This document shows positions 61,621-64,000 of a DNA stretch of 64,000 nucleotides, in pieces. Source of the DNA: Dendrophyllia cribrosa (Eukaryota > Cnidaria > Anthozoa > Scleractinia > Dendrophylliidae); contig JAJLRJ010000002.1 of the NCBI GenBank assembly GCA_024195265.1, forward strand, positions 49,617,353 through 49,681,352. Direction: 5' to 3'. Made by a program: the position numbers and the translations under genes. Position 1 is the stretch's first letter, and every line of letters starts with the position of its first letter. The notes under the pieces are model-generated. The model searched no databases, was not told where the DNA came from, and saw only the letters and a list, made by a program, of their open reading frames with translations.

Positions 61621-64000
61621 TAACTGCGACATCAAAAATCTGCCTCAAGATTAAAACCAAAAGATCCCGAAAACGAATTAGGATAACATTTAACAAAAAA
61701 TGGTTCGACCGTGAATGCCGACTGAAAAGACACGAATTACGAAAACTATCAAATGAAAAACATCGCGATCCCCTTAACTCTGAGTTACGGGAAAAAATTC
61801 ACAAAACTCTGAATGATTATAAAAAGCTCCTTGACTCAAAAAGGAAAAAATTTCAGGAAGAAAAAACTCTGCAACTCGACGAGCTAGCATTAAATTCCGA
61901 CAAAGCGTCGTTTTGGAGTTGTCTAAAATCGATGAACGATACTATCGACGAAAATGTTTCTGCCCCAATCTCGGAAGAAACATGGCTCAATCATTTTCAA
62001 TCCTTACATTCCAATGACCCGAGAACTTCCATAAATCATCAAGGAGTCTATGATGAGCTACTATCATTAGAAAAAGAAAAAGAACAGCTTAACTATTTAG
62101 ATCAAGAGGTAACTGAGCAAGAAATACGTCAAGCGGTGAAGAAATTGAAGAACAAGAAATCGCCATTTGTTGACAAAATAAGAAATGAAATGATCAAAGC
62201 AAGCCTTGACTCGCTTATGCCTATTTACATCAAACTTTTTAACCTCATTTTACGATCTGGAAAAATGCCAGATATTTGGTGTCAAGGCCTTATAATACCA
62301 ATCTACAAATCGGGTGACAAGAGTGTCCAACAAACTATAGAGGCATATGTGTATCTAGTTGCCTTGGAAAACTGTTTTGTTCCATTTTAAATCAAAGACT
62401 ATACTTGTATTTTAAAGAAAACAAGATATTACACAATTCCCAAATTGGCTTTCTACCTGAAAATCGTACTGCAGACCATGTTTTCACTCTAAGGACCCTA
62501 ATAGATAAATATGTCCACTACCATAAGGAAAAAGTCTATGCTTGTTTCGTAGATTTTCGTAAAGCTTTCGACTCTGTTTGGCAAGAGGGATTGTTTTACA
62601 AGCTGCTCAAAATCAACATAGGAGGACATTTCTACAATCTGATCAAAAGCCTTTATTGCAATTCTACATGTTCCATAAGAATCGGAGAAAACAAAACTCG
62701 ATCTTTCTCATACTCAAGAGGTGTACGTCAAGGATGTATTTTAAGTCCCCTTTTATTTAACCTCTATATAATGCATGGTTCAATTCCTACAGTTACCATC
62801 CCCCCCCCCCCCCCGGCAACCCCCGGGACAAAGTCGGCCCTTGTGGCCCGGGGGTGGGGAATTTTGCAAGTAGTCTTGTCCCGGTGGTAGGGGGTGGGGA
62901 TAATCTGGGTGCGCAAGGAATTATGGGGCGAAAATTTCGTCGAAGCACAAGGCGGACGACATGACTCAACAAGCGGACTTCTTTGCTAGGAAATCCTTAC
63001 AATTTGTTAGTAATTGGCTGAAGAAAACAATTTGGCGAAGTTAAAGCCTGTATTTGAAGAAGTGTTGCCTGTCAGTGGATGATGCGAAGTGTTGGGAAGA
63101 ACACATCCTCAGTACACGAAACAACCGCAAGTGAGGAATGATGAAAGCCAAAGAAACTCGAGCAGTGGGAGAGATGCTTCCTGATCTTTGTAGCCATACG
63201 AGTCTAGTCCAGTCCATGTCTATTTTGTAAACTGTTCGGTGGATTTATATCATAAATATTTCTGTCTTCTTGAGAAACGGTGCAGCGTGCTGTTGAGTGT
63301 CCCGGGGGTGGGGAATTACCTCTTTCTTTGTGCCCGGGGGTGGGGAATAGGACGCCAAGTGAAGAAAAGATGGCAAATCCCCGGGGGTGTGCCCGGGGGG
63401 GGGGATGGTAACTGTAGGAATTGAACCATGCATAAACAATTTGCCGTATTCATTCGAAAACACGCTGTCTGATCCATTTGTTCTTCCAAATGGAACAAAA
63501 ATAAATTCACTATTGTATGCAGATGATTTGATCATCCTATCAAGATCCAAAACAGGATTACAAAACTGTTTAAACACTCTCTCTTCATATAGTAAAACAT
63601 GGATGCTAAAAGTCAATACCAAGAAAACAAAAATAATGATATTCCAAAAACGCCCAAGGAAATCCGTTGACATCAACTTCAACATAGGCACCGAGCCAAT
63701 TGAAATTGTTCAAGAATACACCTATTTAGGTACACGTTTAATTCCAACGGGAAATTTTACTCTTGCAGTCGAATACTTAAAGGAAAAAGCCCTGCACGCC
63801 TTTTCTAGTATACGAAAACGTACATTTCTCAATAGACTTAATCCCAATACCGCATCCCAGATTTTTGACACAATGATATTTCCGATCTAAAGCTACAACA
63901 GTGAGATATGGGGATGTACACTAAGCAGAACTTTAAAACATGGGATAGTTCCCCCATAGAAAAAATTCATCTCAAATTTTGTAAACACTACGTAGAAGTA
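61621..64000 (+). pseudogene. LINE reverse-transcriptase ORF, frameshifted and interrupted by a MITE
   Basis: The N-terminal linker (FNKKWFDRECRLKRHELRKL) leads to RT motifs VKKLKNKKSPFVDKIRNEMI and GLIIPIYKSGDK. A frame change at about 62335 is followed by FVDFRKAFDSVW (motif A) and GVRQGCILSPLLFNLYI (motif B). The coding line is broken by the MITE at 62772-63432 and resumes with LLYADDLIILS (motif C) and KVNTKKTKIMIF. A stop at 63888-63890 and further breaks follow; it runs out of the window. The endonuclease domain is missing, replaced by the simple repeat. Non-LTR retrotransposon; clade (CR1, RTE or Jockey-like) not resolved. Confidence 0.85.
62772..63432. mobile_element. MITE inserted in the LINE RT gene, TAA target duplication
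   Basis: 661 bp with terminal inverted repeats tgcatggttcaattcctaca plus gttaccatcccc (left) and the complement (right), flanked by TAA (62769-62771 and 63433-63435). Removing the element and one TAA rejoins the RT motif B region to the downstream frame exactly. A C-run at the left is matched by a G-run at the right, and three copies of cccgggggtggggaa lie inside. The 3-bp duplication suggests a PIF/Harbinger-type family. Confidence 0.85.

Overview
The window is eukaryotic genomic DNA, most likely from a cnidarian (probably an anthozoan such as a stony coral). That call rests on the style of the repeats, on two intronless host genes in a sea of transposon debris, and on an intact Maverick/Polinton; there is no ribosomal or mitochondrial marker here to prove it. 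Most of the first 42 kb is AT-rich, gene-poor DNA packed with small mobile elements. These are a broken DIRS-like tyrosine-recombinase retroelement (about 2.7-4.9 kb), a cluster of tRNA-derived SINEs (7.6-8.4 kb), many foldback or MITE-type elements, LINE and other reverse-transcriptase fragments (31.1-31.6, 32.4-32.9, 35.3-36.1 kb), long G or C homopolymers, and an old diverged duplication (about 16.8-20.5 kb against 22.5-24.3 kb). Two host genes stand out: a 531-residue two-pass membrane protein with a long PPxY-bearing tail (11946-10351, minus) and a 161-residue two-pass membrane protein (39024-38539, minus).

The centrepiece is a Polinton/adintovirus-like element at 42440-61448 (19,009 bp). 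It starts AGTAGATAGG, ends with the reverse complement, and is flanked by a perfect 6-bp target-site duplication AACAGC (42434-42439 and 61449-61454). Its inverted repeats are about 1.96 kb (left) and 2.27 kb (right). Each carries a complete copy of a 284-residue gene with an octapeptide repeat, plus tandem palindromic modules whose copy number differs between the two ends. Inside are a minus-strand morphogenesis block, a plus-strand block and replication genes. The minus block reads, in transcription order: acidic protein, penton-like capsid protein, small basic protein, major capsid protein, virion core-like protein, adenain-type protease, zinc ribbon, PLA2-like protein, integrase with chromodomain. 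The plus block is packaging ATPase, fibre-like protein and two-helix membrane protein. An HTH-like gene and the protein-primed DNA polymerase B follow.

The most interesting observation is at the end of the minus-strand block. Zinc ribbon, PLA2 and integrase lie in successive -1 frames, and the integrase has no ATG. Each junction carries a canonical -1 frameshift heptamer (G GGA AAC, then A AAA AAC). Each heptamer is followed at 6-7 nt by an RNA structure: an 8-bp hairpin at the first, and an 11-bp plus 6-bp H-type pseudoknot at the second. The layout resembles retroviral gag-pro-pol expression and suggests that the integrase may be made as a low-abundance extension of a virion protein. Two clear lesions (an in-frame stop in the major capsid gene and a one-base frame change in the fibre gene) suggest this copy is recent but already decaying, or contains assembly errors.

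Right of the Polinton lies a LINE reverse-transcriptase gene. It has a frameshift and is interrupted by a 661-bp MITE whose precise removal, with one 3-bp duplication, restores the reading frame.
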